This document shows positions 1 through 8,333 of a stretch of DNA of 38,916 nt, piece by piece. The stretch is taken from positions 1 through 38,916 of the forward strand of contig CAMDKS010000028.1 in NCBI GenBank assembly GCA_945900755.1. Direction: 5' to 3'. Within the stretch, counting starts at the first letter, position 1. Each line of letters opens with the position of its first letter. The stretch is from Bdellovibrio sp. ZAP7 (GTDB lineage: Bacteria; Bdellovibrionota_B; Oligoflexia; Oligoflexales; RGVZ01). A program made the position numbers and the translations under genes. The notes beneath the pieces were generated by a model, which saw only the letters and a list, made by a program, of their open reading frames with translations, made no database searches and was not told the origin of the DNA.

Positions 1-27
1 AAAGGGAAGGAAAGGGGACAGTCGGGT

Positions 28-53
28 GGCACCTTTTTGAAGGCACCTTTTTG
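28..53. repeat. short direct repeat at the left edge
   Basis: GGCACCTTTTTG occurs at 28-39 and again at 42-53, a 14-bp period. It is preceded by a purine-rich GGGGACAG stretch. It lies just beyond the stop of the L32 gene on that gene's downstream side. The composition resembles the dispersed REP-like sequences often left around genes in other proteobacteria, but one occurrence in a window edge cannot prove that. Confidence 0.35.
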
Positions 54-62
54 CGAACGAGA

Positions 63-278
63 CTACTGCTGAGTGAAATCTTCGCCCTGCCAAGCTGATG
101 CAGCTTTTGGAGCCATTACAATTTTGCCTTTGTAATTGCCGCAGTTTGCGCAAACAGAGTGTGGACGAAAAACGGATCCGCAATTCTTACATACTGAAGA
201 ACCTGGAGCTGTTAGAAAGTGATGTGAACGACGCATATCACGCTTCGATTTTGATGTTCTAAACTTTGGCACTGCCAT
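63..278 (-). CDS. rpmF: 50S ribosomal protein L32
   Basis: Structural protein of the large ribosomal subunit (bL32). The 71-residue product begins [17 protein letters not shown], the classic L32 N-terminus, and carries a four-cysteine zinc ribbon at C30, C33, C43 and C46. A GTG nine bases upstream would add three residues, but the ATG at 278 is preceded by AGGAG at normal spacing and matches the family start. It follows yceD on the same strand about 100 bp downstream, the usual yceD-rpmF arrangement, so the two are probably cotranscribed. Complete at both ends. Confidence 0.97.
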   Translation of the reverse strand: MAVPKFRTSKSKRDMRRSHHFLTAPGSSVCKNCGSVFRPHSVCANCGNYKGKIVMAPKAASAWQGEDFTQQ

Positions 279-377
279 AAAAAGCACTCCTTACATAAGG
301 AACTGTGAACCTGCCAATAGCAGGGATGTAGGATTTAGTGGATTCGGGAGATCGGGTCAAGTGAATTTTACCAATGC

Positions 378-950
378 TTACGATTTTTTTGATTTTTTTT
401 CCGCTGCAAGCTTTTCTTTAAGAGCCAAAAACGGGTTGTTGCCGGCCATAGCACCTAATTCAGAGTCCATTCGGATCAAATCGGCTTCGGTCCGCACCAA
501 CGATTCCTCCTCGCTACCGCAGACCGTGATGTCAGCGTTCGAGCAACCAATCTGGCTAGGAATGGCACATTGCAGAGAATCGTTGATCATGACTTCCAGG
601 TCTACCGCACCTTCTTCAATGAAATAAACCTCTAGATCTTCACTAGATAGCGCCAAAACCCGTGGCGCTGCATCCGAAAATGGCGGGCGAAACGTGGCGA
701 CAAAATCGCAGTCGAGCGGAACTTGGACTCCCTGCCCACAGCGATCACATGGACGAGTGGCTTCGGCCGTGACATGACCTGTGACCAGGACAAATCCCGC
801 ACTATCAGTACGCAGACTCACATCGCCATGAATTTTTGAACTCTCAGGGGCATGAGGAGATAAATCTCGCGAGATTCGGACGAGCCAATCCTCGTTACCA
901 AGGAATTTAATTTGGTGTGGTGATGGCATCGTGTTGATGAGCAGTCGCAT
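378..950 (-). CDS. yceD: YceD/DUF177 family protein (23S rRNA accumulation protein)
   Basis: Member of the DUF177/YceD family, whose E. coli and plant members are needed for normal 23S rRNA accumulation. The 190-aa product has the CxxC pair at C68/C71 (RPCDRCG), further cysteines near residues 127-145 and the typical NPFLALKEKL ending followed by a lysine-rich tail. The family is about 170-190 aa, so length fits. It sits directly upstream of rpmF, the conserved neighbourhood. GGGA precedes the ATG at 950; a second ATG at 929 lacks a visible ribosome-binding site. Identification rests on the cysteine motif, the tail and the gene pair. Confidence 0.88.
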   Translation of the reverse strand: MRLLINTMPSPHQIKFLGNEDWLVRISRDLSPHAPESSKIHGDVSLRTDSAGFVLVTGHVTAEATRPCDRCGQGVQVPLDCDFVATFRPPFSDAAPRVLALSSEDLEVYFIEEGAVDLEVMINDSLQCAIPSQIGCSNADITVCGSEEESLVRTEADLIRMDSELGAMAGNNPFLALKEKLAAEKKSKKS

Positions 951-1188
951 ATATTATTGTCCCACGATTGATTAAAATTAGCACAAATCACTATGAACTC
1001 CTCATGTACACCTGTTTCTACACACCTGTCCAGTGCCATAATGACCTTGGCAAACCTTCGAGCTATTTACACTACCCATACGATATCAGCTAGTTACGTC
1101 GACACGGGCCAACCTCACGAATGATGTTATTCATGATTCTACCGATACAACATGCGTAAATAGCTATCTTTATGAGGTGTTGCATCCA

Positions 1189-2772
1189 ATGCAGTTGAGA
1201 TGGATCATACATTCGGGAACCGAAAAATTCGGCCCATGGAGCGCGTCACAAATACGTGAAGAGCTTCGCATGGGAAAAATTGACGCGTTCGATCTCGTTG
1301 CCCTCGTCAACAGTACCGAACTCGTCCCTATTTATGAAGTCGACGAATTATTTAATAGTAAGTCTGAGAAAACATTAGAAAAAAATATCGCTCTGGCCTT
1401 GGCCGAGGAAAATGTAAAACTTGTATCCGGCGAACATTTGTCCGGAGTGATGGAGCCAAAGACTGGGGTATCAGCTTTGAAGGTTGCACCCAGTCCGATA
1501 AAATTGATCCCCGCCATTCAAAAACAGGCCCGGTCACTACAGCCGCCACAAGCGCCACAAGCGCCACAAGCACCACAAGCGCCACAAGCACCACAAGCAC
1601 CACAAGCACCACAAGCACCACAGGAACAAATGGCAAGCTCCTCCTTCGAGGCCCTAGCCTCTCCACAAAAAATTTCGCTCCCCGCAAGTGCGATCGTCAA
1701 GAAGTCTGGAAAGGCCTTCTCCGACTTAGCGAATGGTCCTGCGATTGCCAACCGCCGATACTACATTCGCGCTCCAGGGATACAAGCAACAGGCCCATTT
1801 TCAGCTCGGGACATCGTTCTCCTTTGGTACGCTAAAAAACTTGGGCCGCAATATACCGTTCAAAAAAATGCCTCGTCGAAACGCATTAATGTTAAGCAGT
1901 TTATAAGATTTTGCGAACGCTCTAGCCAGAGCGGCATCGCCTTTTTAGGACAGGGCAATCTCGCATTCTCCGCCAAGGATAACTCCATCCTTTGGATTAT
2001 TTTTTCTGTGTTTCTCTCTGCATTACTACTCACGGCAGCTATATTATGGACTAAAAGCCCCAACTTTGATCGCAAGCAACAAGGGCAAACAACCGTGAAA
2101 ACACTTCGTTTTCGTGACGAAAAGACGCTCGTCATTCCGCAGTCATCAGCATTCACGCCTTCGGAATTCACTCCAAGGAACAAAATAAGTTCCTCGAAAA
2201 TAATTAAACCGTTCCCAAAGCAAAAGAAACGAACTCTTCAAAATTCTACGATGCATTACTGGCAACCTAGTTACTTTGCTCCAGTGGCCTCTCCTCCTGT
2301 GGCTGCAAAACCTAAAGCAGTAAAGCCGGTAAAGGCAGTCAATCCCGTAAATCCCGTAAAGGCAGTCAATCCCGTAAAGCCCGTAAAGCCCGTAAAGGCA
2401 GTCAATCCCTTTAGGGCAGCAAGTTCTAAGAAGCCTGCGTCCCTGCCAAGGAAAGCGGTTGCCATTGCGGTGCCGGTAGCACAGCCTGCTGCTCGCCCGA
2501 GGCAGCCGAATAAGAGCGCAGGTTCGGGCTGGACGGACGGAGCGGCCGTATCCCTGGCAGGGTATCGCTTTAACGCCGCAGAACTTGATGCGTGTACAGG
2601 AAAATGCAAACTTTTAATGACGGGCCCAAAAGGAGCCGTTATCGCCATTTTCTTTAAAGATGCCTACTACACAGACATCGTCGGTAAACAAACAGGAGTC
2701 ACTATTGGTGGAACCATTCGCTTGAATGCTGACGGCGGAACACCCAGTATTATGGTTCAGAGCGCAAAGTAA
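1189..2772 (+). CDS. GYF_2-type membrane protein with two low-complexity repeat tracts
   Basis: Function unknown. Residues 3-45 (WIIHSGTEKFGPWSASQIRE) match the GYF_2 pattern W/Y..G...GP.S..ql..l..G. A second, weaker copy lies at about residues 190-240 (YYIRAPGIQATGPFSARDI). Between them, residues 119-145 are a run of PQA triplets. One hydrophobic helix lies at about 264-288, then a K/P/V/N repeat (KPVKAVNPVNP) at about 374-408, and a compact C-terminal domain at 448-527 with a Cys pair (CTGKC). The likely topology is cytoplasmic GYF domains, one membrane helix, and an extracytoplasmic repeat stalk and C-terminal domain. ATG 1189 is chosen because GAGG lies 11 bases upstream; a GTG at 1177 would add four residues. 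GYF_2 domains are common in membrane proteins of this bacterial group, but no partner is evident here. Confidence 0.75.
   Translation: MQLRWIIHSGTEKFGPWSASQIREELRMGKIDAFDLVALVNSTELVPIYEVDELFNSKSEKTLEKNIALALAEENVKLVSGEHLSGVMEPKTGVSALKVAPSPIKLIPAIQKQARSLQPPQAPQAPQAPQAPQAPQAPQAPQAPQEQMASSSFEALASPQKISLPASAIVKKSGKAFSDLANGPAIANRRYYIRAPGIQATGPFSARDIVLLWYAKKLGPQYTVQKNASSKRINVKQFIRFCERSSQSGIAFLGQGNLAFSAKDNSILWIIFSVFLSALLLTAAILWTKSPNFDRKQQGQTTVKTLRFRDEKTLVIPQSSAFTPSEFTPRNKISSSKIIKPFPKQKKRTLQNSTMHYWQPSYFAPVASPPVAAKPKAVKPVKAVNPVNPVKAVNPVKPVKPVKAVNPFRAASSKKPASLPRKAVAIAVPVAQPAARPRQPNKSAGSGWTDGAAVSLAGYRFNAAELDACTGKCKLLMTGPKGAVIAIFFKDAYYTDIVGKQTGVTIGGTIRLNADGGTPSIMVQSAK
1544..1623 (+). repeat. 9-bp in-frame minisatellite (PQA repeat)
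   Basis: About nine tandem units of CCACAAGCG/CCACAAGCA inside the GYF_2 gene, coding for a PQA tract. Units are nearly identical at DNA level, differing mainly at the last base, which suggests recent slippage or expansion. Because the unit is a multiple of three, copy-number change alters linker length and not reading frame. Confidence 0.9.
2312..2411 (+). repeat. in-frame minisatellite (KPVKAVNP repeat)
   Basis: Tandem, partly shuffled 9-bp units based on CCCGTAAAG and GCAGTCAAT in the extracytoplasmic half of the same gene. They code for a Lys/Pro/Val/Asn-rich rod-like linker. Like the PQA tract it is in frame and could vary in length between strains. Confidence 0.85.
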
Positions 2773-3066
2773 GCACGTTATGCCTAATAATGAGTCTCTG
2801 GCGCGAAACTCGTTTCGTCGCCAGCGACGGGCAGAAACCCCTTGCCTTGAGGGCATTTAATCGCTATCTTCCCCCCCTCTGAAAAGAGAAATTGATGGAT
2901 TATCGGTTGTCGGTATATTCGTCCAAAATAATCAGGTCATCCGCAAACATTGGCTTGTCAAAGGCAATGTTGCAAATTTGAAGGTGGCGCTCAAGATTTC
3001 GGGTTAAGTTCCCGTAAAAATGAGTGGCTTATTGGATGGCTGAAGATCAACTTTCAAGGAGAATTT

Positions 3067-3870
3067 ATGACCGTTACAGTAAACATGAAAGACCTACTTG
3101 AGGCGGGTGTCCACTACGGTCACCAATCTAAACGATGGAATCCAAAGATGAAGCCTTATATCTTTGGCGCTCGCAATGGCATTCACATCATCGATCTTCA
3201 AAAAACCGTAAAGCTTTTTCAAACGGCGTGCAACTTCATCGAAGGCACCACAGCTAAAGGTGGCCACGTTCTTTTCGTTGGCACCAAGCGAATGGCACGA
3301 GACCTAGTGTCCTCAGAAGCAAAGCGTTCTGGCATGTATTACATCAATCAGCGCTGGCTCGGCGGCACGTTGACTAACTTCAGCACCATTCGCCAGTCCA
3401 TTCACCGCCTTAAGCGCATCGAAAAAATGAGCCAAGACGGCACCTACGACAAACTACCCAAAAAAGAAGTGTTGATGTTTGAGCGTGAGCGCGAAAAACT
3501 AGAGCGCAACATTGGTGGAATTAAAGATATGCCGGGTCTACCGCGCGCGATCTTTGTTGTGGATGCACACAAAGAAACAATCGCCTTGGAAGAAGCCGCT
3601 CGCCTTGGAATTCCAATTGTTGCAGTGGCCGATACCAACGCTAATCCTGACGGCATTGACTATATCATCCCAGGAAACGACGACAGCGTGAAGTCACTTC
3701 AGCTGTTCATCACAACCATTGCAGATGCGTGTGTTGCTGGCAAAACCAAGTCCCGTGACAAAACGGACATGGATAGCCACTCCTCTGAAGCAGCTGCAAA
3801 AGCCGGTAAATTTTTTGATGGCGAGGGCAATTCCGTTGCCGTCACAAAGAAAAAAACCTTCGACAAGTAA
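3067..3870 (+). CDS. rpsB: 30S ribosomal protein S2
   Basis: Small-subunit ribosomal protein uS2. The 267-aa product has the family hallmarks [21 protein letters not shown] near the N-terminus, [11 protein letters not shown] in the middle, and VDAHKE...[14 protein letters not shown]...IPGNDD in the second half. The open frame extends upstream to 2950, but ATG 3067 is preceded by AAGGAG at 3056-3061 and gives the normal start. It is followed after 40 bp by tsf, the near-universal rpsB-tsf operon. Complete, with a typical S/A/K-rich C-terminal extension. Confidence 0.98.
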   Translation: MTVTVNMKDLLEAGVHYGHQSKRWNPKMKPYIFGARNGIHIIDLQKTVKLFQTACNFIEGTTAKGGHVLFVGTKRMARDLVSSEAKRSGMYYINQRWLGGTLTNFSTIRQSIHRLKRIEKMSQDGTYDKLPKKEVLMFEREREKLERNIGGIKDMPGLPRAIFVVDAHKETIALEEAARLGIPIVAVADTNANPDGIDYIIPGNDDSVKSLQLFITTIADACVAGKTKSRDKTDMDSHSSEAAAKAGKFFDGEGNSVAVTKKKTFDK

Positions 3871-3910
3871 TCTAGAGCGGGCGAATCAATTCGCCTAGGA
3901 GACCAAGTAT

Positions 3911-4810
3911 ATGTCAGTACAGATTTCTGCAGCACAAGTTAAGGACCTTCGCGAAAAAACCGGCGTTGGCATGATGGAGTGCAAAAAAGCATTAGAAGAA
4001 AATGGCGGGGAACAAGAGCGCGCCATTATTTGGTTGCGTGAACGCGGCATGAGCCGTGCTGCGAAGAAAGCGGATCGTATTGCTGCTGAAGGAGTCGTTG
4101 AAATTTACATCAATGATTCTTGCAACAGTGCCGTTGTTTTAGAAATGAACTGTGAAACAGATTTCGTAGGAAAAAACGAAGACTTTCTCAAATTAGTTCG
4201 TGAAACTGCGATCATCGCTCACAAGAACCAAATTGATGATGTTGAGAAACTAGCCCTAATGACCATGTCTACGGGCGAAACTATTCAACAAACAATGGCT
4301 GCTTTGATTCAAAAAATTGGTGAAAATATGCGTCTACGCCGCGTCGTTCTCGTTTCGGCGCCAAACGGTCATATTTCTAGCTACATCCACATGGGCGGCC
4401 GAATCGGCACCTGCGTGGTTCTTGAAGGCAAGAAGGACGTTGAAGAATTGGGGAAAGACATTGCAATGCACATTGCAGCTGCCGCTCCCCGATACTTAAA
4501 CCGCACTGAAGTCGACACGACTGAATTGAACCAAGAGAAGGACATTGCACGCAAAAAACTGGTTGAAGAAAAGAAGCCAGAAGCAATGATTGAAAAAATT
4601 CTCGAAGGTCAAATGAACAAATTCTACAAGGAAGTATGCCTTGTAGAGCAAATGTTTGTTAAGGATCCAGAAATCTCGATTACGAAACTTCTAGAGAAAG
4701 CTGACAAAAATCTTAAAGCTACCCGCTTTGTGCGCTTTGCACTGGGCGAAGGCGTCGAGAAAAAAACCAGCAACTTCGCAGAAGAAGTGGCCGCTCAGCT
4801 AAATCGCTAA
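3911..4810 (+). CDS. tsf: translation elongation factor Ts
   Basis: Guanine-nucleotide exchange factor that recycles EF-Tu-GDP. The 299-aa product starts with the UBA-like domain (VKDLREKTGVGMMECKKAL) and contains the CETDFVGKN core motif that contacts EF-Tu. It is preceded by TAGGAG at good spacing. Cotranscription with rpsB is likely. A strong intrinsic terminator follows 35 bp after the stop, separating it from pyrH. Confidence 0.98.
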   Translation: MSVQISAAQVKDLREKTGVGMMECKKALEENGGEQERAIIWLRERGMSRAAKKADRIAAEGVVEIYINDSCNSAVVLEMNCETDFVGKNEDFLKLVRETAIIAHKNQIDDVEKLALMTMSTGETIQQTMAALIQKIGENMRLRRVVLVSAPNGHISSYIHMGGRIGTCVVLEGKKDVEELGKDIAMHIAAAAPRYLNRTEVDTTELNQEKDIARKKLVEEKKPEAMIEKILEGQMNKFYKEVCLVEQMFVKDPEISITKLLEKADKNLKATRFVRFALGEGVEKKTSNFAEEVAAQLNR

Positions 4811-4844
4811 GCGTCACCTGTGCCACAAAACATGCTATCGAACT

Positions 4845-4872
4845 AAAAAGGCGCCCGAAAGGGCGCTTTTTT
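4845..4872 (+). terminator. intrinsic terminator after rpsB-tsf
   Basis: GCGCCC (4851-4856), loop GAAA, GGGCGC (4861-4866), then six T residues, with an A-run on the other side. It has a perfect GC stem and a GNRA tetraloop. It ends the rpsB-tsf transcript; the A-tract would allow some function on the other strand too. Confidence 0.92.
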
Positions 4873-4970
4873 CTATACTTTTATGGTGTGCACTTGAACA
4901 TCTGTATATATACTATTGGGACGTATAGCCGCTTTGACAAAGCCTAACGCTAATTTAAATGAGGTCTCAT

Positions 4971-5708
4971 ATGTCCACAGCTATTCCCTTGCATCCAGAA
5001 GCTAAATACAAACGAATCATGCTAAAACTATCCGGAGAAATGCTTGGCGGTGGCCAGGGATTTGGAATAGATGGCGACTCTTTAGAACAGATCGCTGGTG
5101 AGGTGGCTAAAGTTCATCGGCTTGGAGTGCAGGTAGCCATTGTAATTGGTGGCGGTAATATCTTTAGGGGCTCCACCGCATCGAAAATTGGCATGGATCG
5201 TCCCTCAGCTGACTACATGGGCATGCTAGCGACCGTCATCAATGGCTTAGCGCTTCAAGGCATTCTTGAAAATAAATTCAATCTCCCGACACGGGTCATG
5301 ACGGCAATCACCATGACAGAAATTGCTGAGCCCTACATTCGGCGCCGCGCGGTAAAGCACATAGAATCTGGACAAATAGTCATTTTTGCAGGCGGCACAG
5401 GAAATCCTTTGTTTACCACTGATACTGCTGCAGCACTTCGAGCTCGTGAAATCGGTGCTGAAATCATTATGAAGGCGACAAAAGTAGATGGCATCTACGA
5501 TAGTGACCCGAACAAGAATCCAAAGGCCCAAAAATATGATGAATTGGCTTATTTTGACGTCCTCAACAAAAAGCTAGATGTCATGGATGCCACAGCCATT
5601 ACCATGTGTATGGAGGCACAATTGCCAATCATCGTATTTAAAATGGGTGAGGCTGGCTGCGTTGAGCAGGTGGTGTTAGGAAAAAAGGTGGGAACCCTTG
5701 TTAAATAG
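4971..5708 (+). CDS. pyrH: uridylate kinase (UMP kinase)
   Basis: Phosphorylates UMP to UDP in pyrimidine nucleotide synthesis; bacterial-type, amino-acid-kinase fold, cytoplasmic hexamer. Motifs seen in the 245-aa product: KLSGEMLGG (phosphate binding), [23 protein letters not shown], and [18 protein letters not shown] with [13 protein letters not shown]. An in-frame ATG at 4959 would add MRSH, but its own GAGGT (4961-4965) is correctly spaced as Shine-Dalgarno for ATG 4971, so 4971 is preferred. The rpsB-tsf-pyrH-frr order is conserved in bacteria; here a terminator lies upstream, so pyrH probably has its own promoter. Confidence 0.96.
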   Translation: MSTAIPLHPEAKYKRIMLKLSGEMLGGGQGFGIDGDSLEQIAGEVAKVHRLGVQVAIVIGGGNIFRGSTASKIGMDRPSADYMGMLATVINGLALQGILENKFNLPTRVMTAITMTEIAEPYIRRRAVKHIESGQIVIFAGGTGNPLFTTDTAAALRAREIGAEIIMKATKVDGIYDSDPNKNPKAQKYDELAYFDVLNKKLDVMDATAITMCMEAQLPIIVFKMGEAGCVEQVVLGKKVGTLVK

Positions 5709-5839
5709 AGCCTGTTCGGAGTTCCCTGACTCTGCGTTGTTCGTCGCGGTAAAATGCTCATTTACAGTAGTAAACTCCCAAGTTTCTAGAAATCTTTGAA
5801 CCACGGAATCTTTTACTAACTTTTTGGAAGGAAAATACG

Positions 5840-6394
5840 ATGAATGATCTTGTAACGACCACCAAGCAAAACATGGACAAGCGATTAAAATCGTTTGAAA
5901 ACGAACTGAAGCAAGTACGCACGGGTCGTGCCACCGTCTCAGTTCTCGACAATGTGCGAGTCGACTACTATGGCACGCCAACACCGCTAAACCAATTGGC
6001 CACCATGTCAACACCCGATGCACGCACCATTACGATTGCACCCTTTGAAAAGAAGCTAATCTCTGAAATTGAAAAATCCATTCGTATTGCTGATATTGGG
6101 GTTCAGCCCATGAACGATGGCAACGTCATACGTCTACCGTTTCCTGCCCTAACCGAAGATCGCCGCAAAGATATTGCGAAAAACCTAAAGAAAATCGCAG
6201 AGGATGCAAAAGTTGGTATGCGAAATATTCGCCGCGACGCCAATGAAGGCATCAAAAAACAAGAAAAAGACAAGGCTATCACGGAAGACGAACGAAAAAA
6301 ATTAGAAGATACGATTCAAAAACAGACGGATGGATTTATTAAAATGGTCGACGAACGTCTGGTGTCCAAAGAAAAAGAAGTCATGACCATATAG
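5840..6394 (+). CDS. frr: ribosome recycling factor
   Basis: Splits post-termination ribosomes together with EF-G. The 184-aa product has the family length and landmarks: KSFENELKQVRTGRA at the N-terminus, VDYYGTPTPLNQLA in the hinge region, and RKDIAKNLKKIAEDAKVGMRNIRRDAN in the long helix domain. AAGGA precedes the ATG. It lies 131 bp downstream of pyrH on the same strand and is followed by a strong terminator. Confidence 0.98.
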   Translation: MNDLVTTTKQNMDKRLKSFENELKQVRTGRATVSVLDNVRVDYYGTPTPLNQLATMSTPDARTITIAPFEKKLISEIEKSIRIADIGVQPMNDGNVIRLPFPALTEDRRKDIAKNLKKIAEDAKVGMRNIRRDANEGIKKQEKDKAITEDERKKLEDTIQKQTDGFIKMVDERLVSKEKEVMTI

Positions 6395-6454
6395 ATGGAT
6401 GCGGCCCAAGCTGCAGTGTCAGCGGCGAATACCGTGCCAGAATGAAGAGAAACA

Positions 6455-6490
6455 AAACCCCCGAAGCCATCTTAGCTTCGGGGGTTTTTT
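6455..6490. terminator. bidirectional intrinsic terminator between frr and the metalloprotease gene
   Basis: Ten-base arms CCCCCGAAGC (6458-6467) and GCTTCGGGGG (6475-6484) around a 7-nt loop, followed by six T on the plus strand and preceded by AAAA. It lies between two convergent genes (frr plus, metalloprotease minus), so it probably serves both. Confidence 0.93.
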
Positions 6491-6539
6491 CAATTCTCTA
6501 GTTTCGCTAGATGCAGTGCGGCTAAATAGGCCGGCTCAC

Positions 6540-8240
6540 TTACGGACAGTCCGCGGATTTAGGTGTTAAACCGTGCAATGCGAAGGCTGCATTGATCTCA
6601 CAAAAATCTGGGGAGCGAGTCGTCGTATCACTATCGTTATCATTTACGATCAATGCTGCTGCATAAACATCAGTATACTTTGGAGCGGTCATAATCGTCT
6701 TGAAGGCAATACCGGAGACGATCTCGTTGGCAATCGCCAAACCATGTTTCGCGGTGAGGGACGTTAAAAGATCCCAAAAAGTTCCGCCGATGATCAAACC
6801 TTCAGCGTGAACTTCCCCTTGATCTGCTGGATATACTTTATCTGGCGCCATGTCGCGAACAATTCCACCAGTTGTCTTGAAGCCAGGTCCAAGGCGGCTA
6901 TCGTTGGTCATGATCATCGAAAGGATATCGCCGAAGCCTTCTGAATACGCGCCATCTGCAATACCGCCAGAATTTGCATCTAGGCCGTGTCCCCACTCAT
7001 GGGACATGACATCGGAGATGAGTCCAGTATTTCCGCAGCCGCCGCCGGCCGAGAAGAAATTGAGGGTAGAACCATCCCAGTAAGCATTACAGGTTTGGCC
7101 AAGGTTAACATTGGCGGTTACGACAACATTTTTCATCCAAGCAACATCAATAAAACGTTTCGCTTTTTGAATAATGGCATTCACATGAAAGTAGGTGTGA
7201 GTTTGAGCCACATCTTTTTCAGCGCTGACATTTACATTTAGATCCCAAATACCGCCGCTATCTACTGCAGTCTTCGCAACCAAAACGCCCGTGCTGGTTT
7301 TGGTATTGATCCGCAAACCCTTCAAGCCAGCTATGCTAGGCGCCGTAGCTCCGGTTGCGGTGAATGATCCATCAATGGCGGTCGCCGAAGCATTGGTAAC
7401 CGTAACCTCTGACAAGGGCACGTCAACAAGGGTGCTTTGGTAGTAAGTACGAGGATACACGGCGCCGTGAGCTTTCCCCGAAGCATAGTGACGAGTATCA
7501 CGCACTTCAAATATTTCGCCGTTTGCCGCTTCTGTTTGAACATCTAGTTTTTCACCGTCAGCACTAACAAGCGCTATATTCACGCGAACGAGCTTATATC
7601 CATTGGCCGTTGTCACAACTCTAAAAGCCTGACCACGCTCTTGAATACTGGCAGCTGAGGCTACACGTTCAATTGCGTCAGTTGCGCTAACGAAATCGGC
7701 GCGAGTATCATCTAACGCCTCACCAAACGAACTTGACATAACTTGCACTAATTTTCCGAACTTAAATCGAAAGTTGATCGCCGCATCAATAACCGGCGTT
7801 GAATCTCGCAGAACTTTGAAGGAGATAAATTGCACGTCATCACCCATAAGGGTTGCATCGCTATTTATCACAACATCTTCAAGCTTCACTTGCAAAATAT
7901 CTTCGTGGGCAGCAATCCAATTTGTCGCCACATCCACAAAATCACTGGCAACGAAATTTTTTCCTTGATTGGCGCTAGATAGATCTCCGGTAATGAGTCG
8001 AACGGCGCCGCTACGAGCGTCAACTTCAACCGTTGCACCCGCACCGAAGCGCGAATTAAAACTCTTTTTATTTACGGACACCGTATTGGGACGAAGAGTT
8101 TTTTCGCCTTTTTTCATCAGTTGATTTATCGCATTAGTTGTAAAACTGTGCTGAGGTGCGACGAATGCTGACGCTGCCGTCCCTCCGCAAAATGTTGCGA
8201 CTGATGCTAGACTTAGTTGAATGATTATTTTCTTAGCCAT
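6540..8240 (-). CDS. secreted gluzincin metalloprotease (thermolysin/fungalysin-like, FTP propeptide)
   Basis: Predicted secreted zinc endopeptidase of 566 aa. A signal peptide (about residues 1-25, ending near TAASAFVA) is followed by a fungalysin/thermolysin-type propeptide (about 90-200). The catalytic motif HEWGH lies at 414-418, and the likely third zinc ligand E434 sits in YSEGFGD. The C-terminal part (FWDLLTSL..., two conserved D/N-rich stretches) matches the M4/M36-like helical domain. The spacing between the HEXXH and the EGxxD glutamate (16 residues) is shorter than in thermolysin, so it may belong to a divergent subgroup. GGGGG precedes the ATG at 8240. The sigma-54 activator gene lies 93 bp upstream on the same strand and could control it. 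A periplasmic or extracellular degradative role is inferred. Confidence 0.85.
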   Translation of the reverse strand: MAKKIIIQLSLASVATFCGGTAASAFVAPQHSFTTNAINQLMKKGEKTLRPNTVSVNKKSFNSRFGAGATVEVDARSGAVRLITGDLSSANQGKNFVASDFVDVATNWIAAHEDILQVKLEDVVINSDATLMGDDVQFISFKVLRDSTPVIDAAINFRFKFGKLVQVMSSSFGEALDDTRADFVSATDAIERVASAASIQERGQAFRVVTTANGYKLVRVNIALVSADGEKLDVQTEAANGEIFEVRDTRHYASGKAHGAVYPRTYYQSTLVDVPLSEVTVTNASATAIDGSFTATGATAPSIAGLKGLRINTKTSTGVLVAKTAVDSGGIWDLNVNVSAEKDVAQTHTYFHVNAIIQKAKRFIDVAWMKNVVVTANVNLGQTCNAYWDGSTLNFFSAGGGCGNTGLISDVMSHEWGHGLDANSGGIADGAYSEGFGDILSMIMTNDSRLGPGFKTTGGIVRDMAPDKVYPADQGEVHAEGLIIGGTFWDLLTSLTAKHGLAIANEIVSGIAFKTIMTAPKYTDVYAAALIVNDNDSDTTTRSPDFCEINAAFALHGLTPKSADCP

Positions 8241-8333
8241 AAAACCCCCGTTCGTGTGTCTAAACCAATTGTACCTATTTATTATTTTACCTATATTTTC
8301 TATAACTCGGAAATCTTGGAGTATTATTTTTAA

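Noticed and set aside
2813-2840. Hairpin after the GYF_2 gene as a terminator
   Set aside because: CTGGCG-CGAAA and TTTCG-TCGCCAG can pair with a bulge, but no T-tract follows on the plus strand; too weak to call.
4934-4956. TTGACA and TAATTT ahead of pyrH as a promoter
   Set aside because: The -35 is perfect, but the only TA-rich -10 candidate is 11 bp away, too short for sigma-70.
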